A stretch of DNA of 62,912 nt from Bacillota bacterium. Its GTDB lineage: Bacteria; Bacillota; Limnochordia; DTU087. A program made the translations under genes and the position numbers. The stretch covers positions 1-62,912 of the forward strand of contig JAAZMF010000043.1 of the NCBI GenBank assembly GCA_012798955.1, in the 5' to 3' direction. Within the stretch, counting starts at the first letter, position 1. Every line of letters begins with the position of its first letter. The notes beneath the pieces were generated by a model. The model was not told the DNA's origin. It searched no databases and saw nothing but the letters and a program-made list of their open reading frames with translations. Of the stretch, positions 1 to 7,619 are shown piece by piece.

Positions 1-452
1 TGCTTGCCCTAGGGTTGGCAATGGCTTATACTCTGGTCCTAAACGCACCTAATTGTGACCAAGACGGCCTTAAGACCTGGCCACTTCTGTTTTATGCTTT
101 AGATGCGGCGCAGCAATTGCGCTTGCCGGGTTTCCCCGGCTTTATTGGTCTTTCTATAGCTTTTTCCGCCGCATTCCGTGGTTTGCCCAAGATGTCTTTA
201 TCCATCATTGTCGCTCTAATCTTGATCGCCATTGACTACGGGCGGTTGTTATCTGCCCTGCTAGGTGATGGCCATGGGTCTAGTGAATACAGTAGGAGCA
301 CCCCAAACTTGAGCCTATCCTGCTTGATGACCAAAACTGGGGCCGCGGCAATCCTACTTCTAGCTGGCAGTGTAGCACTAGGCTCCAAACCAGACATCCT
401 GATCAAGATAATCGAACCGGCCATCCGGCAGATCATGCCTCTCTTAAACTGA
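1..452 (+). CDS. C-terminal fragment of a multi-spanning membrane protein, possibly an Nuo/Mrp-type proton-channel subunit
   Basis: The reading frame is open to the left edge, so the gene begins outside the window; the TTG at base 15 is only where the ORF track starts. The visible ~150 residues contain two or three hydrophobic segments (near residues 40-55, 60-82 and 108-125) and end in a short amphipathic tail. A glycine/proline-rich loop (LPGFPGFIG) just before a helix resembles the C-terminal region of NuoL/NuoN/Mrp-type proton-conducting subunits, which is why I suggest that family. No catalytic residue can be checked. It converges with the moxR gene 37 bases away. The family call is weak; the membrane nature is clear. 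Confidence 0.4.
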   Translation, partial: LALGLAMAYTLVLNAPNCDQDGLKTWPLLFYALDAAQQLRLPGFPGFIGLSIAFSAAFRGLPKMSLSIIVALILIAIDYGRLLSALLGDGHGSSEYSRSTPNLSLSCLMTKTGAAAILLLAGSVALGSKPDILIKIIEPAIRQIMPLLN

Positions 453-488
453 GCCTGACATTACAATGGGCCACTTCACTGCAATCAC

Positions 489-1475
489 TCAACCAGAAAT
501 ATCCTCAAAGTTGACTGCTGTTGATTGGAGTAGCTCCTGAACCACATGTTCGGGAGTTCTCCCCCGTAACTGACTTTCGGGTTTCAAAATCAGCCGGTGA
601 CCAAGCACCGGTATAGCCAAATGCTTGATATCATCAGGAAGTACATAATCACGACCCCGTAACGCCGCTAATGCTTGGCCGCCTCGAAATAGCGCCAAAG
701 ACCCCCGGGGACTTGCCCCCAGCAGTACATCCCTATGTCGCCTTGTGGCGGCTGTGAGCCTAACGGCATACTCCCTAACGGAGTCCTCAACGAAAACTCC
801 TTTTACTAACTTCTGCAGTTCCACGAAATTATCAGGGCTAGTACAAGCAGATACAGCCTCAATGGGATGGCGATGCTGCAGGCGAACCATGATCTCATTT
901 TCCTCAGCCTCGGTGGGATAACCTAGACTGACCTTCATAAAGAACCTATCTAGCTGGGCTTCAGGAAGAGGGAAGGTGCCTTCATACTCTACGGGGTTTT
1001 GAGTTGCCATCACCAGAAAAGGTCGAGGAAGAGGCCAGGTTTTACCATCCACGGTGATCTGACTTTCTGCCATACACTCTAGCAAACTTGACTGAGTTCT
1101 AGGCGTGGCTCGATTGATCTCATCGGCCAAGAAGATCTGGGACATGACAGGTCCGTGACGAAACACAAACTCACCCTGTGTAGGATCAAAGACAGACACT
1201 CCAAGTACATCTGAAGGCAAAAGATCGGGGGTGCACTGAACTCTACTAAAGGTGCACCCCAAGGAACCGGCCATAGCCCGGGCTAAGATTGTCTTTCCCA
1301 CCCCGGGGACATCCTCAATCAACACATGCCCTTCACTGAGTAAAGCAAGCAGAATGAGCTCCACTGCTTGGGATTTTCCAACAATCACCTGATTAACATT
1401 ATCTATGATGCGCTGGCCAACCGACTGTATCCTGGCCACATCCACCCTTTGCCCTCGCTTAGCTTCTAGTGCCAC
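489..1475 (-). CDS. MoxR-family AAA+ ATPase
   Basis: MoxR proteins are AAA+ ATPases thought to act as chaperones that mature or activate partner protein complexes, usually with a DUF58 partner encoded beside them. At 328 residues it has the normal family length. Walker A (DVPGVGKT, near residue 58), Walker B (LADEINRA, near 117), sensor 1 (ATQNP) and LDRF are all present. The start is GTG, with GGAAGGAAG about ten bases upstream. It is the last gene of the minus-strand set DUF58, DUF4129, MoxR, 48 bases after the DUF4129 gene. In most genomes MoxR comes first in this set. The substrate is unknown; membrane or envelope proteins are an inference from the neighbours. Confidence 0.93.
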   Translation of the reverse strand: MALEAKRGQRVDVARIQSVGQRIIDNVNQVIVGKSQAVELILLALLSEGHVLIEDVPGVGKTILARAMAGSLGCTFSRVQCTPDLLPSDVLGVSVFDPTQGEFVFRHGPVMSQIFLADEINRATPRTQSSLLECMAESQITVDGKTWPLPRPFLVMATQNPVEYEGTFPLPEAQLDRFFMKVSLGYPTEAEENEIMVRLQHRHPIEAVSACTSPDNFVELQKLVKGVFVEDSVREYAVRLTAATRRHRDVLLGASPRGSLALFRGGQALAALRGRDYVLPDDIKHLAIPVLGHRLILKPESQLRGRTPEHVVQELLQSTAVNFEDISG

Positions 1476-1523
1476 GACACCACCACTTCCTTCCCACTAG
1501 CCAATCTACCCAGGGTACGCATT

Positions 1524-3140
1524 TTACTTTTCATCATTTAACCATTCATGGAAACTAGCCACTATAACATCCCATAAGGCCCTTACCACTGGCTTGACAT
1601 CTTTTGAAAACTCCTGGGCACTATAGCGGGCTAGCAAGTAAAACTCTGTAAGCTGATGGATTTCCGTCTGGGCGCCCTCTAGTTTATCGCCCATACCAGA
1701 AGTATACTCCAATGCGGTCTCACTTTTCTTTGGCCCCATACCCTGGGCACTGAAAACCTCAATCAATGAAATAAACAGATGACGTATGTACAAGGACGGT
1801 GCAGATGGAGCTAACCGCTGCCGCAAGGATGAGGTGGATATGTATTCGCTGTCTGTTGACGAAAATCTGGCTCGTCTTTCCCATAGGGTTTTACCCCGCC
1901 GCAGACCTGTGCTGCACATTTTGACAATGTGGGTAATAGTAGCTTTCAGCCATAAATATGCGAAGATGGGGATCCGCAGTAACCCATGGAACCGCTCCCA
2001 TTCCTCCTGGAAAAAGGCGAATAGCAACATCCCAATAATCGCCAGCATGATCCCTGCCACAGAAAGTGCCATAAGCAGGGACATCAAAAGATAAAAGAGA
2101 CCCACTAGCCAGCTGGGACCAATGTTCTCCATTGAGCCGGACCGATCACCTGTAGGCCCATAGGTGGATGGCCCTGTCGCTTCTCGCCCAGGAAGGGCAA
2201 AATCCAGGCCTTTGCCAATCCACGTACCGAGAGTCTCCATAGTGCGTGCAATGTCAAGGGGTGAGAATATGGTGGGTACAAGGATTGCGAGAATAACCAC
2301 AAGTAGCACAAAACCCATACTGCTTCTAAGCCACTGTCTAGGCAACCTGTGATCGGCCTTTATACCCACTTCCTCCCAGATAACCTGCAAACGATAAAGA
2401 TAGACCGAAGCTTGGAGTAGCAAGCCCGTCAGCAAAAATCCAATAACTGCTAGATTCGAGGTTAAGCTCCAACTAGGGAGCATTGCCACCCTATCGGCAT
2501 AGCTCTCCACGCATACCGCACCACTTGCGCCAACAATTAGCCCATAAAACAAGAACCGTCGAGTAAAATAACCCATAGCCCGGGCACGATCCCTAGAAAC
2601 CCGATACTCTGACAACAACGATTCTGTTTCCCAGGAAAAAGTGGCCGCTCCCTGATCACCCACATCCCGCCCGATATCACCTAGCCAGACAAAGGTCTGG
2701 CCATAGCCTCTAGCCAGTAGCCAAACACTGGCCATGGCCATAGTGGGCACTAAAGTCATCTTGTCATGGCGCAAGGAGGTAGAGAAAAAGCTATAGCCTT
2801 TGCCAAAACCATCCAGACGCAAGAGACTGTATGTTATTCCCATAACCAAAACAAACTCCAAGAGCCGCAGAGTAATAGGTGTACGCATGCGTTGGTGCAT
2901 ACCCGTAATGTAGATGCTCTCCAAAGCAACAATTAACCCAAAGGCCACAAGCCAACGGGGAATGACAATAGTCGGCCAAAAAACCATTAGATACTGCCGA
3001 ACCAAGATCAGAAGACTAGTAACGAGGCTCGCCGCCAAGAAAGGCATAATATATCGACCTAACCAATGGGTTTGTCCATAGGCCAATTGCCGTAACCTAT
3101 CCACATGCCGGGTTCCCAAAGTCTTAGGAGTTACCTCCAT
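1524..3140 (-). CDS. Polytopic membrane protein with C-terminal DUF4129 domain
   Basis: The N-terminal two thirds hold about eight hydrophobic segments. The last ~100 residues are soluble, ending in a stretch (around ETALEYTSGMG and LTEFYLLARYS) that fits the DUF4129 domain often found next to MoxR/DUF58 genes, sometimes fused to a transglutaminase. No transglutaminase Cys-His-Asp core is visible here. I chose the ATG at 3140 because GGAAGG lies ten bases ahead; the ORF track starts 11 codons upstream at a GTG with a poorer site. It sits between DUF58 (54 bases or more upstream) and moxR and is probably co-transcribed. Function is unknown; an envelope role fits the context. Confidence 0.75.
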   Translation of the reverse strand: MEVTPKTLGTRHVDRLRQLAYGQTHWLGRYIMPFLAASLVTSLLILVRQYLMVFWPTIVIPRWLVAFGLIVALESIYITGMHQRMRTPITLRLLEFVLVMGITYSLLRLDGFGKGYSFFSTSLRHDKMTLVPTMAMASVWLLARGYGQTFVWLGDIGRDVGDQGAATFSWETESLLSEYRVSRDRARAMGYFTRRFLFYGLIVGASGAVCVESYADRVAMLPSWSLTSNLAVIGFLLTGLLLQASVYLYRLQVIWEEVGIKADHRLPRQWLRSSMGFVLLVVILAILVPTIFSPLDIARTMETLGTWIGKGLDFALPGREATGPSTYGPTGDRSGSMENIGPSWLVGLFYLLMSLLMALSVAGIMLAIIGMLLFAFFQEEWERFHGLLRIPIFAYLWLKATITHIVKMCSTGLRRGKTLWERRARFSSTDSEYISTSSLRQRLAPSAPSLYIRHLFISLIEVFSAQGMGPKKSETALEYTSGMGDKLEGAQTEIHQLTEFYLLARYSAQEFSKDVKPVVRALWDVIVASFHEWLNDEK

Positions 3141-3226
3141 GGTGCCACTGCCTTCCATTTTATGTGTTATCACCTACAAAGCATCTACTTACTTCCCATC
3201 AATATCACGTCAGATTCACATCACAT

Positions 3227-4477
3227 CTACAGAACGTCTAGGGCTGCAGGCTCGCTTTTTTGAACTCTAAATAACTGTAAAGGTGATTGAGAGGTCCGAT
3301 ACAAAAGTTGAGGGTGGAGAATTCTAGCCCCGACAACGAAGATAAGCACTTGATAACCTCTACGGACCAAGGCTGTGGCCGTCTCCACTAGCTCTGGTGA
3401 ATCCACGGGCGTAACTACCAAAAAAGTAGTACCCCAGGCCAGATGCCCCGCCTCACTAGTTAACAACGGCACGAACTCAGCGCCCCAACTACATTGAACT
3501 CTAGCTAGTGCCTCCAAAATCTGCATCAGCTGTGATATACCTTTGCGGGGCAGCAATCGAATTGAGGTTCTCCCACCCTCCGGGCCATCAAGCTGCAATG
3601 ATTCCTCATCCTGAAGGTTAGCCTCTGAGCGTTGTTCACTTATACACCCATTAGTTACTAGGCCAAAAGTTTCCCCCCTATGGGCTAGGTAATTGGCAAG
3701 GCTGGCGGCTGTCTCAATGGCCAACTCGCTATCTAGATATAGGTTTCGGATCAAGTAATCATCTGCGTCTAGATTGAGGCACACTATAGTATCTACGGCA
3801 ACAGTATGCTGAAACTGCTTCACCTGCAGCTCCCCTGTGCGGGCAGAGAGCTTCCAGTGTATGGATTGCCTAGGATCACCGGCCTCGTAAGGCCTTACTC
3901 CGGCTAGACGGGATGAATCGGGGAAAAGTGGCAAGCGGGTGCGAATATTCCCATATGGTAACCGGGATGGTAATCCCAGTTCCGATAGCTCAAAGATGCG
4001 GGGATAGACAACGATATTGTGATAGGAGCTAATAGAGGCAGAAAACTGATGTAATCCAAGGGGCTCCCCCGCGGTTATATCCAAGGGACCAGTGGTATAG
4101 AATCCTCTGTCTGATGCAGTTATAGAGTAACTCACACTCTCCTTAGCTAACGGGCCTAAAGACAGCACCCATCTCCTAGCTCTGCCGCCTTCCAAAGCCA
4201 GTGGCAGATTTTCATGGCCGGAAAGCCATGCTAAAGGCACCATAGTTCGATTTTGCAGTGTGATAGAGATCTCGCCCATCTCGCCTGGAAAAAGCCTAGT
4301 GCTATCAGATGTTCTACTGACCTCCATTTTCTGAAAGGCGTAGCGAAGCATGCCTCCACCACCCCAATAGACAGTGGCAAGTGTGAAAAACACTATGTAA
4401 AGGGGCTTAGCTGGGAAAAAGGGTATAAGCAACAAGAAAAGCCCAAGATAAAACTTCCACCAGTTCAAAAGATACAC
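3227..4477 (-). CDS. DUF58 domain protein, membrane-anchored (vWA-like partner of MoxR)
   Basis: Two hydrophobic segments in the first ~45 residues are followed by a beta-rich region and a DUF58 core. The core signature (DPRQSIHWKLSARTGELQV) lies near residues 205-223. DUF58 proteins resemble von Willebrand A domains and are the usual partners of MoxR ATPases. The start is GTG with AAAGG eight bases upstream; a TTG three codons in is an alternative. It is the first gene of the three-gene set running to moxR, and no promoter was recognised ahead of it. The tRNA-Ala terminator lies upstream, so the operon probably has its own promoter between 4478 and 4605. Confidence 0.85.
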   Translation of the reverse strand: MYLLNWWKFYLGLFLLLIPFFPAKPLYIVFFTLATVYWGGGGMLRYAFQKMEVSRTSDSTRLFPGEMGEISITLQNRTMVPLAWLSGHENLPLALEGGRARRWVLSLGPLAKESVSYSITASDRGFYTTGPLDITAGEPLGLHQFSASISSYHNIVVYPRIFELSELGLPSRLPYGNIRTRLPLFPDSSRLAGVRPYEAGDPRQSIHWKLSARTGELQVKQFQHTVAVDTIVCLNLDADDYLIRNLYLDSELAIETAASLANYLAHRGETFGLVTNGCISEQRSEANLQDEESLQLDGPEGGRTSIRLLPRKGISQLMQILEALARVQCSWGAEFVPLLTSEAGHLAWGTTFLVVTPVDSPELVETATALVRRGYQVLIFVVGARILHPQLLYRTSQSPLQLFRVQKSEPAALDVL

Positions 4478-4605
4478 CTCACTAGCCTTTTGTACATCAT
4501 TCTACCGATGGAAGCAGAGTCCTGTTTTGAGCGGCAAGCGCAACCGATACCATTATGGGCTATGTCCCGACTAGTACTTCCATACCACTGCTACAGACTC
4601 TCCCT

Positions 4606-4649
4606 CAAAAATGAAAGAGCCCCGCCGGAAACACCGTCCTAGCAGGGCT
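4606..4649 (-). terminator. Intrinsic terminator after tRNA-Ala
   Basis: On the minus strand an eight-base stem (AGCCCTGC / GCGGGGCT, one G-U pair) is followed by CTTTCATTTTT. It starts six bases after the CCA end of the tRNA. Confidence 0.75.
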
Positions 4650-4655
4650 TTCTTA

Positions 4656-4731
<76 letters not shown>

Positions 4732-4743
4732 GATAATATCTCT

Positions 4744-4772
4744 ATTATACAGCTGAGGTATTCACTTGTCTA
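4744..4772 (-). promoter_or_regulatory. Sigma-A type promoter of tRNA-Ala
   Basis: Minus strand: -35 TAGACA, 17-base spacer, -10 TATAAT. The -10 box ends 13 bases before the first tRNA base, fitting a start site just upstream of the tRNA. Confidence 0.85.
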
Positions 4773-4848
4773 GGGCTCACCTTTTGATATTTCCCCGCAC
4801 AGTCGGATACACTACCATTTAGCCATATTGGAGTAAGGGGGATTCCAT

Positions 4849-6657
4849 TTGGAGATTCGTATTACCGTTCCTATCCTAAAGAACACCCGGGGAACCTTCC
4901 TATCCCCACCGAAATTCGACTCCTACCAAGAACCCGTGATCATAAACAACACCTATGCCGCGTACTTCAGCCAGACTGGTCTAGAGCGACTCGTGCATGG
5001 CCTCAGGTACAAACATAACGCCCCTTGGGAATGGCACCGCCTAGCTAGGCTGGGTGCGGAGCTAACCAATAGCCATGGTGTCACCCAACTGCTATGCCTT
5101 GTCCACTTGGCCACCCATTGGGAGACGGTAGGTGTAATACCCTACCCCCATCAGCTAGATACCACCCGCAAGGTCATGGAAGAGATGCGGGGTCGAGCCA
5201 TCCTGGCTGATGAGGTTGGGTTAGGCAAAACCATTGAAGCCGGGATGATTCTCAAAGAGTACATGCTAAGGGGCTTAGTACGCAAAACCCTCATCCTAAC
5301 CCCAGCATCCCTTAGCTGGCAATGGTTCCAGGAATTGAGGGAGAAGTTCCGGATCCCCGTGACCATACAGCGCAGTCCATACGATTGGTCCAGGTGTGAT
5401 TGCCTGGTTGCCTCCATTGACACTGCCAAACGAGAGCCCCATAACTTGGAGATTCTCGCCCTTGATTGGGATATGCTCATCGTAGACGAGGCCCACAGGC
5501 TAAAAAATTCCACCACGCAAAACTGGCAGTTTGTCAATTCTATACGCAAAAAATACTTCCTTATGCTGACAGCTACGCCAGTGCAAAATGACCTAAGAGA
5601 ACTGTACAATCTGATCACCCTACTAAAGCCTGGTCAGTTGGGCACTTACCAAGCGTTCAAAAAGAGATTTGTAGCGGATAAACGAACTCCCCGGGATCCC
5701 CGAGATCTGCGGACTCTCTTGGGGCAAGTCATGGTTAGAAATCGCCGAGGCGCGGGTACCATTGAGTTCACTAGGCGAATAGTCCAACCAATATCTGTGG
5801 AACTAACCCATCAAGAGAAGGAGTTTTACATCGCCATCCACAGCTTTGTCCGCCGACAAATGCAAGAATCCCTTGGCTTAAAGCGTACCATCCTTCCTTA
5901 CATAATCCTATTAAGGGAGGCATGCAGTAGCCCCTGGGCTGCCGCCCTTACTCTAAAGAAGCTAAGCGAAAAAGCCGATACAACCATGAGAGATGAGCTG
6001 CTACCCCTACTGGAAATGGCGGTCAACATTGAGACTAGCGCCAAAGTACGGCATCTACTACAGTTACTTCATGTCCACGGTCAAGACAAAACCATCGTCT
6101 TTACTGAATACCGTGGTACTCAAGCCTTTATCAAGAGACATCTGGAAGAAGCGGGGTTAGCCACAGTTACCTTCGATGGTAGCCTATCTTCTAGCCGGAA
6201 GGAATTCACTAAGTTCCTGTTTCGTCGCTATGGTGACGTGCTAATTAGCACAGAATCAGGGGGGGAAGGTATCAACCTACAGTACTGCAACAAAGTAGTC
6301 AATTTCGATTTGCCCTGGAATCCTATGCGCCTAGAGCAAAGGATTGGCAGGGTACACAGATTAGGTCAGACCAAAGATGTATATGTTTTCAACTTGGCTA
6401 CCTTGGGGACTATTGAAGAGCACATTCTTAGGCTACTCCATGAGAAAATCAACATGTTCGAACTGGTCGTTGGTGAACTAGATGCCATTCTAAGCCATCT
6501 AGAATCAGGCAAATCCTTTGAAAGCCATGTGGTTGATATCCTGATGAAGGCCCATACCGAAGACGAGATGCGGCAAGAATTCAACCATCTTGGTGATAGC
6601 ATTCTAGAAGCTAAACAGCGCCAAAGCGAGGTTAACATCCTTGAACTTATTCCTTAG
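4849..6657 (+). CDS. SNF2/RapA-family DNA-dependent ATPase (YqhH-like)
   Basis: A 602-residue SNF2-type ATPase with all helicase motifs: motif I (DEVGLGKT, near 121-128), motif II DEAH (near 213), motif III LTATP (near 240), and in the second lobe GGEGINLQ followed by QRIGRVHRLGQ (near 475-510). This arrangement matches the RapA/HepA subgroup, which in E. coli recycles stalled RNA polymerase; B. subtilis YqhH is the nearest named relative I recall. The start is TTG, seven bases after AAGGGGG. The gene overlaps the next ORF by 17 bases if that ORF starts at its first TTG. The N-terminal ~90 residues lack a recognised domain. The target (DNA, RNA polymerase or other) cannot be told from sequence. 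Confidence 0.9.
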   Translation: MEIRITVPILKNTRGTFLSPPKFDSYQEPVIINNTYAAYFSQTGLERLVHGLRYKHNAPWEWHRLARLGAELTNSHGVTQLLCLVHLATHWETVGVIPYPHQLDTTRKVMEEMRGRAILADEVGLGKTIEAGMILKEYMLRGLVRKTLILTPASLSWQWFQELREKFRIPVTIQRSPYDWSRCDCLVASIDTAKREPHNLEILALDWDMLIVDEAHRLKNSTTQNWQFVNSIRKKYFLMLTATPVQNDLRELYNLITLLKPGQLGTYQAFKKRFVADKRTPRDPRDLRTLLGQVMVRNRRGAGTIEFTRRIVQPISVELTHQEKEFYIAIHSFVRRQMQESLGLKRTILPYIILLREACSSPWAAALTLKKLSEKADTTMRDELLPLLEMAVNIETSAKVRHLLQLLHVHGQDKTIVFTEYRGTQAFIKRHLEEAGLATVTFDGSLSSSRKEFTKFLFRRYGDVLISTESGGEGINLQYCNKVVNFDLPWNPMRLEQRIGRVHRLGQTKDVYVFNLATLGTIEEHILRLLHEKINMFELVVGELDAILSHLESGKSFESHVVDILMKAHTEDEMRQEFNHLGDSILEAKQRQSEVNILELIP

Positions 6658-7612
6658 CACCTTAATCAGTAGTTCTGATTCGGCATTAGAAAATCCAGTG
6701 AAGATGCCTACCCTATCCCCTGCTGAACAGGACAATTCACAGAGCTATCGGGATTATCTAGAGGCCTTCTGTGATAATCTAGAGATCAAGTGCGAATGGC
6801 CGGAGCAAGGGCTTGCTTTGCTACACCTAACAGATGAAGCGGCTACTCTCCTAGAGGGACGCCGTATCTCTGGCTACACCTGTAAGCTGGCCTTGTCTGT
6901 GGAGGCGGCAGGGGAGCACAGTGATGCGGCACTATTTGTGCCCGGTAGCTATCACTGGGATCGAATATTGGAGGTGGTGCTAGACAAAGCGAAGGCGTGT
7001 CGGCAATATGTGGTGGGAATACCTAGCTTTATTGAATCGGAAGATATCGACCTGGAGCCCGATGGAGGGAGAATGATTTACGAACCCCATCTACTTGCCC
7101 AATGGCGCCTCAGTTATCGGGCCGACGACATCACTAAACACCGCATCCTAGATCTAACCATCAATTTAGTAAGTGGTGATCTATACCACGGGTATTACTA
7201 CAGTCTCTTGCCTTGTGTATTACACACAGAGCCTCTGCCCCATATCCCACAGGCAAAGATGAATATCAGGTATAAGAGAGCCTATCGCTATATGACAGAA
7301 GAAATCCAGTATGTTCTAGCCAATGAAGATGGTAGCTGGGCGCTCCCGGCCAATGCCCGACTGTCTAGCGAACTACTGGATCTAGAGGAGTACTATAAGG
7401 AACGGGCCCTCCATGAGACGACTTCGTCGCAATTAGATGCTGAGCACCGCAAAGCCATCCATGAACTCAAAGAGCGCCTCGCACCTAAGGTGATGGCTGG
7501 CCCCTTTGCCACCGCCCTAATTTACATCCCCATCATCGCCTATGAGATGGAAATCGATGGCGAAGTGCTCGGCCTTAGATTCGACCCTGTCACAGGTCAT
7601 GCCCTAGGTTAG
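6641..7612 (+). CDS. YqhG-like protein of unknown function, partner of the SNF2 ATPase
   Basis: A 323-residue soluble protein without membrane segments. The central part (WRLSYRADDITKHRILDL, then LVSGDL) resembles what I remember of B. subtilis YqhG, which is also encoded beside an SNF2 ATPase. The C-terminal half has a charged, probably coiled-coil helix (YYKERALHETT to KERLAPKV, near residues 250-290) and ends in a short strand-rich segment. The TTG start at 6641 has a GAGG nine bases ahead; an ATG at 6704 is possible but has a poor ribosome site. Overlap with the upstream ATPase gene implies translational coupling and a shared task. It converges with mrfA, seven bases away. The function is not known. 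Confidence 0.65.
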   Translation: MNLFLSTLISSSDSALENPVKMPTLSPAEQDNSQSYRDYLEAFCDNLEIKCEWPEQGLALLHLTDEAATLLEGRRISGYTCKLALSVEAAGEHSDAALFVPGSYHWDRILEVVLDKAKACRQYVVGIPSFIESEDIDLEPDGGRMIYEPHLLAQWRLSYRADDITKHRILDLTINLVSGDLYHGYYYSLLPCVLHTEPLPHIPQAKMNIRYKRAYRYMTEEIQYVLANEDGSWALPANARLSSELLDLEEYYKERALHETTSSQLDAEHRKAIHELKERLAPKVMAGPFATALIYIPIIAYEMEIDGEVLGLRFDPVTGHALG

Positions 7613-7619
7613 TCGCTTG

